From assembly GCA_963807425.1 (NCBI GenBank), contig CAWEBZ010000002.1, positions 107,253-171,252 on the forward strand: 64,000 bases of DNA, written 5' to 3'. Source of the DNA: VRUE01 sp963807425. Its GTDB lineage: Bacteria > Actinomycetota > Thermoleophilia > Solirubrobacterales > 70-9. This document shows, one piece after another, positions 49,288 through 57,084 of this stretch (its first letter is position 1; each line of letters opens with the position of its first letter). The position numbers and the translations under genes are program-made. A model generated the notes under the pieces. That model saw only the letters and a program-made list of their open reading frames with translations. It was not told the origin of the DNA and did no database searches.

Positions 49288-49944
49288 TCAGCCGGCTTCC
49301 TCGATCCGGGTGGCGCGGAGCAGGTCGCGAATACGGGCGTCGAGCTGGCTCGAGGTCAGATCGCCGGCGCTGGAGCTCTGCAGCGTCCCCCCGGGGTAAA
49401 CGTAGGCGAAGGTCGGACAGCCCCCGACCCGGTAGAGGCTGGCCACGGCCCCATCGCGGTCGTATCCGACCGGCATCTTCCAGCCGTGCTCCCGGACCAG
49501 ATCGCGAACTGTGTCGCGGCTGTCGCGCACGTTCAGTGAGAGGAAGCTCACGCGTCCACGGTAGCGGGCATACGCTTCGTCGACTGCGTCTTGTTGATTA
49601 ACGCAGTTGCCACCGGTTGAGAACCAGAACGAGAGCACCAGGGGCCGGTCGAAGAGGTCGCAGACACGGATCGCGCCGGGGCTCCGGATCGCACAAGCCG
49701 GCGTACGGCGGGCCTCGGGCGGGCAGGGGGTCTGCGAGGTCTCGCAGTCGTCCTGGGCGACGTTGGCGTCGCCTTCCAGACCGCCGAGGGCGAGGGGCAC
49801 CGCGAACTCGGGCAGAGGCCACCGCTTCGCAACCTCGTCGAGGCCCAGAGTGCCTTCGTCCTCGTTGCCGACGGTATTGAGCAGGGCAATCAGGATCACC
49901 GCGGCAAAGAGCACGCCGACGACAGCGGAGTAACGATCCCTCAT
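49288..49944 (-). CDS. Membrane-anchored thioredoxin-fold (TlpA/redoxin-like) protein with unusual active site
   Basis: 218 aa. An N-terminal anchor (YSAVVGVLFAAVILIALLNTV) places the domain outside the membrane. The redoxin core has VLSFWFSTGGNCVNQQDAVD where the usual WCxxC motif should be: only the second Cys remains. The cis-Pro loop reads GGCPTFAYVYPGG, with an extra Cys before the Pro. An insertion of about 35 residues with four Cys (DDCETSQTPCPPEARRTPAC and VCDLFDRP) precedes the core. These may form an alternative redox pair. It overlaps the RND pump stop by 4 bp and so is coupled to it. Confidence 0.78.
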   Translation of the reverse strand: MRDRYSAVVGVLFAAVILIALLNTVGNEDEGTLGLDEVAKRWPLPEFAVPLALGGLEGDANVAQDDCETSQTPCPPEARRTPACAIRSPGAIRVCDLFDRPLVLSFWFSTGGNCVNQQDAVDEAYARYRGRVSFLSLNVRDSRDTVRDLVREHGWKMPVGYDRDGAVASLYRVGGCPTFAYVYPGGTLQSSSAGDLTSSQLDARIRDLLRATRIEEAG

Positions 49945-52388
49945 CGCTTTTCCACCCAGACCAGCGCGGCGGGAAGCGCAACCATGACACCGAGGAGCGC
50001 AACCGCCAGATCGATCACGGTGACGAAGCCGAAGCTGCGCAGCATGCTGACGTCGCTGGCGATCAGCACCGCGAAGCCAGCGGTGACGGTGATGCCCGAG
50101 GCCAGCACGGCCGGTCCGGTTCGCGCGTAGGCGCTGCCCAGGGCCCCGGACACGGAAAGGCCCCCGCCGCGCTCTTGATGAAAGCGGGACGAGAGGATCA
50201 CGCTGAACTCGGTGGCGATCGCGATCGTGAGAGCGCCGAGCGCCGCCGACATTGGGTTCAGGGGAATCCCGCTCAGCCAGAGCACCAGCGCCGACCAGCC
50301 TGTCGCCAGGACGATTGGCACCAACGGCACCAGCGCACGCGCGATCGAGCGGTAGGCGGCCAGCAGGACCAGTGCGACGGCGAGCAGGCTGGCAAGGGTC
50401 AGCCAGTAACGGCTGGAGGAGAGGTCAGACGCGGCGGCCGCGGCGATCACCGGCAAGCCCGCGAGGCGCACCTCTACCCCCTGCGGCGGGCCACCCGGCG
50501 TGCCGGGCTCGCCGATCTGGTCTTCGATCCGCTCGATCAGCGCCTGCTGGCCCTCGAGCGACTGCGCCCGAATACCGAAGCCGAGCAGCGCGGTGCCCCC
50601 GGGCAAGCCTGTCTCCGGATCGACCGGAGCCACCTGATCCAGGTCATAAGCGGGAATTTCGCGGAGGGTCTCGCGGAGGTCAGGTTGGGTCAGCCTGCCG
50701 CCACCGCCGATGAGGAAGTCCGAGAGTGCGGGGCCGGGGCAGACTTCGGCCTCCTGGCAACTCGGCCGCGGGCCCAAGAACCCGTTCTCACGCAGCACCC
50801 TCTGCTTGAAGTCGGCCATCCAGCGGATCGTGGCGGGATCGGTGAAGTCGGGAGCTTCGACAAGCACGTCGAGCTCTCCGGACACTCCGGTGGCGTCCTG
50901 CAACTGGTTCAGGTCGCGCACCTCGCGCAGGCTCTGCGGCCCGAGGTCCCGGATGTCGGTGGTGGTGCTGATCTGGGTGCCTAGGGCCCAGCCGATCGCG
51001 GCAAGCGCCAGGCCGACACCGAGCACTCGGCGGGGATGCGCGATCGAGAGGTGGAGCAGGCGCTGGACAAGCGGGAGAAAAGGGTGCCCCACCTCTTGCT
51101 TTCCTGCCTCTCTTCGGAGGCTCAATGCTGCGAAGCCGGCGAGGAAGGCGAGGGCGAAGCCGATTGTGATGCCGATGATCAGGAGCCATCCGAAGCTGCG
51201 GACCATCGGGATTGGGGAAAGCTGGAGGGCTAGGAAGCCTGCGGCGGTGGCGAGGCAGGCGGTGGCGATGGTTGGGCCGCCGCGGGCAGCCGCTTGGCGG
51301 GCTGCCTCCGCGCCGCTGGCTCCGTCCGCGACCGCCTCGTCGAATCGGGCCTGGAGTTGGATCGCGTAGTCGACGACGAGGCCGATCAGGATCGGCAGGG
51401 TCGCGATCGAGGCGATCGTCAGCGATCCGCCGAGCAGGCGGAGGAAGCCGAAGGTGAGCGCCGCGGTGGCGAGGGCGATGCCGAGCGGCAGCAGGCGGAA
51501 GCGGGAGCGGAAGACCAGCAAGAGGGTCAGCGCCATCACGATGACGGCGACCGCGAGCAGGATCAGGAGGGCGTCCTTCAGCGCTCCGGCGAGCCCCTCA
51601 ACCACGACCGGTGCTCCGGAGATCGTGTAGCTGCCGCCGCGCAGATCGAAGCATGGCTCCGGTTTGCCCTCGAAGGCACAGATCTGGCGAGGCGTCTGGT
51701 CGTAGACGGCAGCGCGAATCAGCTCCAGGGCACGGCGGCGCTCGGACTCGCTCAGATCCGGGCGCAACCGCACGACGATTTGGGTCGAGTGGTTGTTGGG
51801 GAAGAGATAAGACAGCCGAGCCTTCGGCGTGCCGCGGGAGCGACGCAGGTCGAAGACGACCGCCGCGATGAAGTCGGGATTGCCGAGGCTTGGAACGCTG
51901 GTGATGCCGTAGCGCGCTGCGACTTCGAGCAGCAGCGTGCGCAGCTGGTCCGGCGGTACCCGCGCCGCCAGACGACGCAGCTGGCGGTCGATCTGGATCA
52001 CGGCCTCGTTGAGGAAGGTCGCCGGTCCGGCGACGAACTGGACCAGGTTGGAGCGTGCCAGCTCCGCGCAGGGACCGGGGATCGGCTCAGCGTCCTCGGG
52101 CACCTTGCCCGAGAGACAGCCCTCCAGCCTCAGCAGCCGCCCCAGGTTCGCGGTAAGCACCAGCTGCTGCAGGTCGCCCTGGGCCAGCACGACCACGGGT
52201 TCCTCCCCGAACGTCTCCCGCACGTCCTGGGTAGCTCGATAGCTGGCCGTGTCGGTATCGACCAGGGTGTCGGTGCCGGCGTCGGCAGGCAGACGCGTCG
52301 CGGCGAAACCCGCCGCCAGGGCGAGGAGGACCGAAACCGCCAGAACCGCCCGCGCGTGGCGGACGGCCCAGGCCGCGATCGCGCTCAA
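49941..52388 (-). CDS. RND/MMPL-family (HpnN-like) lipid transporter
   Basis: 815 aa with two homologous halves, each one transmembrane helix, a large extracytoplasmic domain and a five-helix bundle. Helix motifs TLPILIGLVVDYAIQLQARF (first half) and ALTIAIATEFSVILSSRFHQ (second half) are the GxxxDY-like proton-relay positions of MMPL/HpnN proteins. The TTG start overlaps the ATPase stop (TTGA). Such proteins move hopanoids, glycolipids or other lipids to the outer envelope. Position directly behind an Mla-type ATPase supports a joint lipid-trafficking role. The cargo is unknown. Confidence 0.87.
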   Translation of the reverse strand: MSAIAAWAVRHARAVLAVSVLLALAAGFAATRLPADAGTDTLVDTDTASYRATQDVRETFGEEPVVVLAQGDLQQLVLTANLGRLLRLEGCLSGKVPEDAEPIPGPCAELARSNLVQFVAGPATFLNEAVIQIDRQLRRLAARVPPDQLRTLLLEVAARYGITSVPSLGNPDFIAAVVFDLRRSRGTPKARLSYLFPNNHSTQIVVRLRPDLSESERRRALELIRAAVYDQTPRQICAFEGKPEPCFDLRGGSYTISGAPVVVEGLAGALKDALLILLAVAVIVMALTLLLVFRSRFRLLPLGIALATAALTFGFLRLLGGSLTIASIATLPILIGLVVDYAIQLQARFDEAVADGASGAEAARQAAARGGPTIATACLATAAGFLALQLSPIPMVRSFGWLLIIGITIGFALAFLAGFAALSLRREAGKQEVGHPFLPLVQRLLHLSIAHPRRVLGVGLALAAIGWALGTQISTTTDIRDLGPQSLREVRDLNQLQDATGVSGELDVLVEAPDFTDPATIRWMADFKQRVLRENGFLGPRPSCQEAEVCPGPALSDFLIGGGGRLTQPDLRETLREIPAYDLDQVAPVDPETGLPGGTALLGFGIRAQSLEGQQALIERIEDQIGEPGTPGGPPQGVEVRLAGLPVIAAAAASDLSSSRYWLTLASLLAVALVLLAAYRSIARALVPLVPIVLATGWSALVLWLSGIPLNPMSAALGALTIAIATEFSVILSSRFHQERGGGLSVSGALGSAYARTGPAVLASGITVTAGFAVLIASDVSMLRSFGFVTVIDLAVALLGVMVALPAALVWVEKR

Positions 52389-53356
52389 TCCATCGAGAGC
52401 GGACCGGTGACGTCCGCGTTAAGGAACTGGCTGACGAAGCGGTTTTCTGAGTCGAACAGCTCCTCCTTGGGACCCGACTCGACGATCTTGCCGTTCCAGA
52501 GGACGGCAATGAAGTCCGAGATCCTCCGCGCGGTGTTGAGGTCGTGGCTGATCACCAGGTAGCAACCGCCGTTCTCCTCGTGCACCTCGCGCACCAGCTC
52601 GCAGAGCAGCGCCGTGCGGACCGGGTCCAGCCCCGAGTCGGGCTCGTCGAACATCACGATCGCCGGTTCCAGCACCAGGGCGCGGGCGAAGCCGGCGCGC
52701 TTGCGCATCCCGCCGGAAAGCTCGTTCGGCATCTTGTAGATCGCCTCGCTCAGCCCCACCTCCTTGAGCCGCCGGTTGCAGATCTCGCCGATCTCTTCCT
52801 CGCTCTTGTCGGTGTGCTGACGGAGCGGGAAGGCAGTGTTGTCGTAGATGTTCATCGAGCCGAAGAGCGCCCCGTCCTGGAACAGCAGGCCGAACTTCTT
52901 GCGCACCTCGAAGAGCTCGTCGTCGGTCATGTTCGGGATCGATTCGCCGTGCACCAGGACGTCGCCCGAGTCGGGATAGAGCAGGCCGACGATGTGCTTG
53001 ATCAGCACGCTCTTGCCGGTGCCGGAGGGACCTAGGACCATCGAGACCTGGTCCTCTGGCAAGCCCAGGTTGAGTCCGTTGAGGATGCGAGCCCGGCCGA
53101 ACTGCTTGACCAGGTCGATGATCTCGATCGCGTCTTCGCCGCCGTGATCGCGCTTGCGTCCGGTGTGGAAGCGGTAGGGATCGGACTCGGAGGGATCGAC
53201 GCCGGGAATGACGAAGTCCCGGCCCATCGTCGCGCCGTCCTCGCTGATGTAGGGACCGCTTGCCTGCGGCGCCACCGGCGTCGCAGCCTCAGCCGTGGTC
53301 TCCGCCTCCGCCTCGAGCTCGGCGTCGTCGGGTCGGATCGGATCGTCCATCGACAT
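52385..53356 (-). CDS. ABC ATPase of the MlaF/Mkl (Mce-associated) type
   Basis: 323 aa. An acidic N-terminal extension of about 60 residues (DDAELEAEAETTAEAATP) precedes the ATPase. Walker A LGPSGTGKSVLIKHIVGLLY (GPSGTGKS with VLIKH is typical of MlaF), Q-loop FGLLFQDGALFGSM, signature ELSGGMRKRAGFARAL, Walker B VMFDEPDSGLDPVRT and H-loop VISHDLNTA are intact. The ATG at 53356 is chosen. It lies 8 bp after the second permease. It drives lipid movement by the YrbE pair. Confidence 0.92.
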   Translation of the reverse strand: MSMDDPIRPDDAELEAEAETTAEAATPVAPQASGPYISEDGATMGRDFVIPGVDPSESDPYRFHTGRKRDHGGEDAIEIIDLVKQFGRARILNGLNLGLPEDQVSMVLGPSGTGKSVLIKHIVGLLYPDSGDVLVHGESIPNMTDDELFEVRKKFGLLFQDGALFGSMNIYDNTAFPLRQHTDKSEEEIGEICNRRLKEVGLSEAIYKMPNELSGGMRKRAGFARALVLEPAIVMFDEPDSGLDPVRTALLCELVREVHEENGGCYLVISHDLNTARRISDFIAVLWNGKIVESGPKEELFDSENRFVSQFLNADVTGPLSMD

Positions 53357-53364
53357 AAGCCTAC

Positions 53365-54162
53365 TCAGCCTCCTATCGGTGCCCGCGGGTTGGCGCCCCA
53401 GAAGACCAGGGTGCCAAGCATCCCGATGATGTGAACCAAGACGATGTTGAGGACCATTGACTTCGCGGTCGCTGTACCGACCCCGACCGGTCCCCCAGAA
53501 GCCGTGTAGCCGTAGTAACAGCCGACAAGGACTATGGCGGTGGCCATGAACATGCCCTTGATCAGGCTGAAGATCAGGTCTGGCGGGTTCTGGAACATCC
53601 AGAAGATCAGCAGGTACCCGCCGGAGGAGACGTCGCCGATCTGCTGGACGACGGCCAGGTAGCTGGCGAGGTACATGATCCCGATCCCGACCAGGTACAT
53701 GAAGGGAAAGGCGATCCAGGCGGCGAGCAGGCGGGTCGCGGCGAGGAAGGTCACCGGCGGCACCCCCATCACCTCGAGCGCGTCGATCTCGTCGGAGATG
53801 CGCATCGCGCCCAGCTCGGCGACGATCCCGGTGCCGACCTTGGCCGCCAGCATGTAACCGAAGGCGTAGGGCATGATCTCGCGCAGGTCGCACCAGGCGG
53901 AGAAGACGCCGGCGTAGGCCGGCGCGCCCTGGGCGCGCAGCAGGTAGGCCCCCTCGATCCCGCACTGCAGACCGAGGATGAAGACCAGGCCCCAGATGAT
54001 CAGGGCCGAGCCGAGGATCAGGATCCCAGCCTGGCGCAGGCTCTCACCGAAGAAACGCAGGACGCGGCCCGAGTAGACGAGGCCGGCGACGCGCGAGCCG
54101 AAGCGAGCGATCTCACCGAAGGAGTCGAGCCAGCCGCGCGGGACCTCGAGCCAAGGATTCAT
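53365..54162 (-). CDS. MlaE/YrbE-family permease, second of pair
   Basis: 265 aa, five to six transmembrane helices. The MlaE family motif is present: GTGIVAELGAMRISDEIDAL followed by EVMGVPPVTFLAATRLLAAW, and the conserved GCYYGYTASGGPVGVGTATA near the C-terminus. The start overlaps the first permease stop by 4 bp. Two different YrbE proteins in tandem, as here, is the arrangement of actinobacterial mce operons (YrbEA/YrbEB). Confidence 0.92.
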   Translation of the reverse strand: MNPWLEVPRGWLDSFGEIARFGSRVAGLVYSGRVLRFFGESLRQAGILILGSALIIWGLVFILGLQCGIEGAYLLRAQGAPAYAGVFSAWCDLREIMPYAFGYMLAAKVGTGIVAELGAMRISDEIDALEVMGVPPVTFLAATRLLAAWIAFPFMYLVGIGIMYLASYLAVVQQIGDVSSGGYLLIFWMFQNPPDLIFSLIKGMFMATAIVLVGCYYGYTASGGPVGVGTATAKSMVLNIVLVHIIGMLGTLVFWGANPRAPIGG

Positions 54163-54965
54163 CGGATCGTCTGCAGCTCCGGATTGGTCGCGAGCAGGGT
54201 CTGGGTGAAGGCGTAGTTGAAGGCGAACACGCCCATGAAGGAGATGACGACCGCCTGATTGACCGCGCGGCCCACGCCGGCCGCGCCTCCGGACGCAGTC
54301 ATCCCCTTGTAAGAGCAGACGACGGCGATGATCGCGCCGAACAGCGTGCACTTGATCACCGAGCCCCAGAGATCGGTGATCGAGGCGTTGGAGAAGAGCG
54401 TTGCGAAGAAGCCGCCGAGCGGCTGTTTGTAGAGGAGCTCGGTGATGATGCCGCCGCTGATGCCGAAGACGAGCGCGTAGATGTCCAGCAGGCCGGTGAT
54501 CAGCATCAGAGCCAGGAAGCGCGGCACGACCAGGTTCTTGATCGGGTCGACGCCGAGCACCTGCAGGGCGTCGAGCTCCTCGCGGATCTTGCGGGCGCCG
54601 AGGTCCGCGGTGATCGCGGTTCCGGCGACGCCGGCGACGACCACCGCCGTGACGAAGGGGGCGAACTCGCGGATCGAGGCGAGCACGAAGAACCCGCCCA
54701 GCCGATCGAGGGCCCCGAAGAGGGAGAGGAAGTTGGCCGCCTGCAGGCCGGGCGCCCCGAAGCCGAAGGCAACCGTGGAGACCAGCAGCGGGAACCAGCA
54801 GAGCTGCAGGGCGAAGAGGAACTGTCCGATGAACTCCTCGCCATAGGGATATGGCGGCTTCACCGCGGAGACGAGCGTACGCGCGGTGAGGATCATCATG
54901 TCCCCCACCTGCTCGAACAGCGACTTAGCGGGCAGGAATGCCCTATCTACCGCGGATCTAACCAT
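54159..54965 (-). CDS. MlaE/YrbE-family permease, first of pair
   Basis: 268 aa. The ATG at 54965 (MVRSAVDRAF) is fixed by GGAGGAGCAG immediately upstream. GTAITADLGARKIREELDAL, QVLGVDPIKNLVVPRFLALM and VCSYKGMTASGGAAGVGRAV are the family signatures. It forms a heterodimeric channel with the following permease. It is the first gene of a run of six, each overlapping or nearly touching the next. The usual downstream mce (MlaD) substrate-binding genes are absent. Confidence 0.92.
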   Translation of the reverse strand: MVRSAVDRAFLPAKSLFEQVGDMMILTARTLVSAVKPPYPYGEEFIGQFLFALQLCWFPLLVSTVAFGFGAPGLQAANFLSLFGALDRLGGFFVLASIREFAPFVTAVVVAGVAGTAITADLGARKIREELDALQVLGVDPIKNLVVPRFLALMLITGLLDIYALVFGISGGIITELLYKQPLGGFFATLFSNASITDLWGSVIKCTLFGAIIAVVCSYKGMTASGGAAGVGRAVNQAVVISFMGVFAFNYAFTQTLLATNPELQTIR

Positions 54966-55180
54966 CTGCTCCTCCGGAGAGCGGCGCCGCATCCAAACGG
55001 CACCCTGCTCAGTGGATCGAGTCTATGCGATGCGTCAGCGGTCGACCGTTACACGACTGTTGAGATCTGACTAATGCGGGCAGCAAGGTGGCGCAGGGCG
55101 CCGGGAGGGTGCAAACCCCGTGGTATGTTCCGGCCGCTTTGGGGGGGCATCGCACACACGCTCCGCGTTCGCGCCTTCGT

Positions 55181-55822
55181 ATGGTGGCGACAGGTGCTCT
55201 TGCCACGGCACTGGCTGTCTCGATCGCAGCCTGCGGCGGCGATTCCTCCTCCGGTGCGAACGAAGAGGCAGGCACCTACCGGGTCAAGGTCGTCAATGCC
55301 GGGTTCCCCACCCTGCAGCGCCTCGGCCAGACCTCACTGCTGCAGCTCGGCATCCGTAACGCCGGCCGCAAGACGATCCCGGCAATGACCGTGACTGTCG
55401 ACATCGCCGGCAAGGAGGGACGCAACGCCTCGATCCCCTTCGCGATCCGCGACCCCCAGCCTGGCCTCGCCCAACCAGACCGGCCGGTCTGGGTCCTTTC
55501 AGCGAGATACCCGAGGCTCCGTGGCTCCTCCGACCCGGCCGGAGCAACGACCTCCGGCCTCAAGACGTATGACTTCGGCCGGCTGAAGCCGGGCGCGACC
55601 GTCGAGGCGGTGTGGAAGCTGAACGCGGTCAAGACCGGCAAATACACCCTGCTCTACAGCGTCGACGCCGGCCTCGGCGGCGGCGCCAAGGCCGAGACTA
55701 CCGCCGGGACCAAGCCGGGCGGGTCCTTTGCCGTGCGGATCACCGAGGCCCTCCCCGACACGATCGTCACCGACAGCGGCGAAGTGGTCGAAATCGGCAA
55801 GCAGAAGGGCGCCGGAAGGTAG
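55181..55822 (+). CDS. Predicted lipoprotein with a beta-sandwich-like body
   Basis: 213 aa from ATG 55181. Short hydrophobic segment with lipobox VSIAAC at about residue 18, then a Ser/Gly linker. The body TYRVKVVNAGFPTLQRLGQT, LQLGIRNAGRKTIPAMTVTV and KTYDFGRLKPGATVEAVWKL looks like a CARDB/Ig-type beta sandwich, with the C-terminus DTIVTDSGEVVEIGKQ. The n-region is short from this ATG. An in-frame TTG at 55139 would add RTHAPRSRLR and give a better export signal. A TATGTT (55123-55128) could be the -10. It precedes the sugar-dehydrogenase gene by 10 bp. Family not named. Confidence 0.7.
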   Translation: MVATGALATALAVSIAACGGDSSSGANEEAGTYRVKVVNAGFPTLQRLGQTSLLQLGIRNAGRKTIPAMTVTVDIAGKEGRNASIPFAIRDPQPGLAQPDRPVWVLSARYPRLRGSSDPAGATTSGLKTYDFGRLKPGATVEAVWKLNAVKTGKYTLLYSVDAGLGGGAKAETTAGTKPGGSFAVRITEALPDTIVTDSGEVVEIGKQKGAGR

Positions 55823-55832
55823 CGTTCCCACG

Positions 55833-57038
55833 ATGGGACGCCGAGCCGCAGCGAGCGTAGTCGCCGCAGCTCTGGCGTTGGGGGCACTGCCGGCCTGTGG
55901 CTCGGCGCAACAGCAAAGCGGTTCGGACGACGGCAGCGTCTCCGAGCGGCGTGGGTCCGGCGTCGCCCTGAAGCAGGTCGGCAACTTCGACGCCCCCACC
56001 TATGTCACCGGGGCGCCGGGCTTTCCAAGCCTGCTGTTCGTGGTCGAGCAGGCGGGCACCGTCGCGGTCCTGAGCAAAGGCCGTAAGGCGCAGCGCCCCT
56101 TCCTCGACATCAGAGGACTGGTCGGCTACGACGGCGGTGAGCGCGGCCTGCTCTCGATCGCCTTCCCGCCCGACTATGCGCAGAGCCGTCGCTTCTACGC
56201 CTATTACACGGACAAGCAGGGCAGCATCCGGGTCGACGAATTCAAGCGCCGCAGTGCCTCGCGCGCGGCCCGTAGCTCGCGCCGCAGCGTGATCGCGATC
56301 CCCCACCCGGTCAACGCCAACCACAACGGCGGCCAGCTTCAGTTCCTCGGCAACATGCTCTTCCTCGCTACCGGCGACGGCGGCTCGGGAGGCGACCCGC
56401 CCAACAACGCCCAGAACAGGGAGAGCCTGCTCGGCAAGCTGCTGCGGATCGATCCTCGGCCTGCCGACGGGCGGCCCTACTCGGTGCCCGCAGACAACCC
56501 GTTCGTCGGCAAGACCGGCCGCGACGAGATCTACAGCTACGGCTTGCGTAACCCCTACCGCTTCTCCTTCGACACCGTCACCGCGGCGCAGCCGCGGATC
56601 GCGATCGCCGACGTGGGACAGAATCGCTTCGAGGAGCTCGACTACACGACCGTCGCTGCCGCGAACGGAGCTAACTTCGGCTGGGACGCATTCGAGGGGT
56701 TCGCCCAGTACACGGACGAAAGCAGCGGCACGCCCGACCCCGGCGGCACGACGAAGCCGATCATGGCCTATGACCGCGGGAGAGACGGGGGCAGCTGCAC
56801 GATCATCGGCGGCTACGTCGTCCGCGACCGGCGCCTGCCCTCTCTGCGCGGACGTTACGTCTACGCCGACTTCTGCGCGGGGCGGCTGCGCAGCCTCGTT
56901 CCCCACCTAACCCGCGCCAGCGGCGACCGCAAGCTCGGGCTCTCGGTCAACGCGCCCACCTCCTTCGGCGAAGACACCCGCGGCCGCATCTACGTCAGCT
57001 CTCAGGAAGGTCCCGTTTTCCGCCTCGTGCCCCGCTAA
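55833..57038 (+). CDS. PQQ-type glucose/sorbosone dehydrogenase-like lipoprotein
   Basis: 401 aa. Lipoprotein signal peptide with lipobox ALPAC near residue 22. The six-bladed propeller of the GSDH family is indicated by LFVVEQAGTVAVLSKGRKAQ, GLLSIAFPPDYAQSRRFYAY, NHNGGQLQFLGNMLFLATGD (His, substrate/PQQ region), LRIDPRPADGRPYSVP, IYSYGLRNPYRFSFD (Arg) and ADVGQNRFEELDY. The enzymes oxidise aldose sugars or other alcohols with PQQ, outside the membrane. No PQQ biosynthesis genes are here. Probably cotranscribed with the preceding lipoprotein, which may be a partner. Confidence 0.88.
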   Translation: MGRRAAASVVAAALALGALPACGSAQQQSGSDDGSVSERRGSGVALKQVGNFDAPTYVTGAPGFPSLLFVVEQAGTVAVLSKGRKAQRPFLDIRGLVGYDGGERGLLSIAFPPDYAQSRRFYAYYTDKQGSIRVDEFKRRSASRAARSSRRSVIAIPHPVNANHNGGQLQFLGNMLFLATGDGGSGGDPPNNAQNRESLLGKLLRIDPRPADGRPYSVPADNPFVGKTGRDEIYSYGLRNPYRFSFDTVTAAQPRIAIADVGQNRFEELDYTTVAAANGANFGWDAFEGFAQYTDESSGTPDPGGTTKPIMAYDRGRDGGSCTIIGGYVVRDRRLPSLRGRYVYADFCAGRLRSLVPHLTRASGDRKLGLSVNAPTSFGEDTRGRIYVSSQEGPVFRLVPR

Positions 57039-57047
57039 CGGTTAAGG

Positions 57048-57063
57048 TTGGCTGACCAGCCAA
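57048..57063. promoter_or_regulatory. Putative TetR-type operator before the aldehyde dehydrogenase (copy 3 of 3)
   Basis: TTGGCTG-AC-CAGCCAA has perfect 7-bp arms around a 2-bp centre and ends 21 bp before the chosen GTG start. It sits 10 bp after the stop of the sugar dehydrogenase, implying a separate, repressible promoter for the aldehyde dehydrogenase. Confidence 0.72.
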
Positions 57064-57084
57064 AGGGTGAAAGGGGAGGTTCCG

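Noticed and set aside
55039..55048. CGGTCGACCG palindrome near the lipoprotein gene
   Set aside because: A 10-bp GC palindrome is expected by chance in this composition, and no second copy or promoter alignment supports it.
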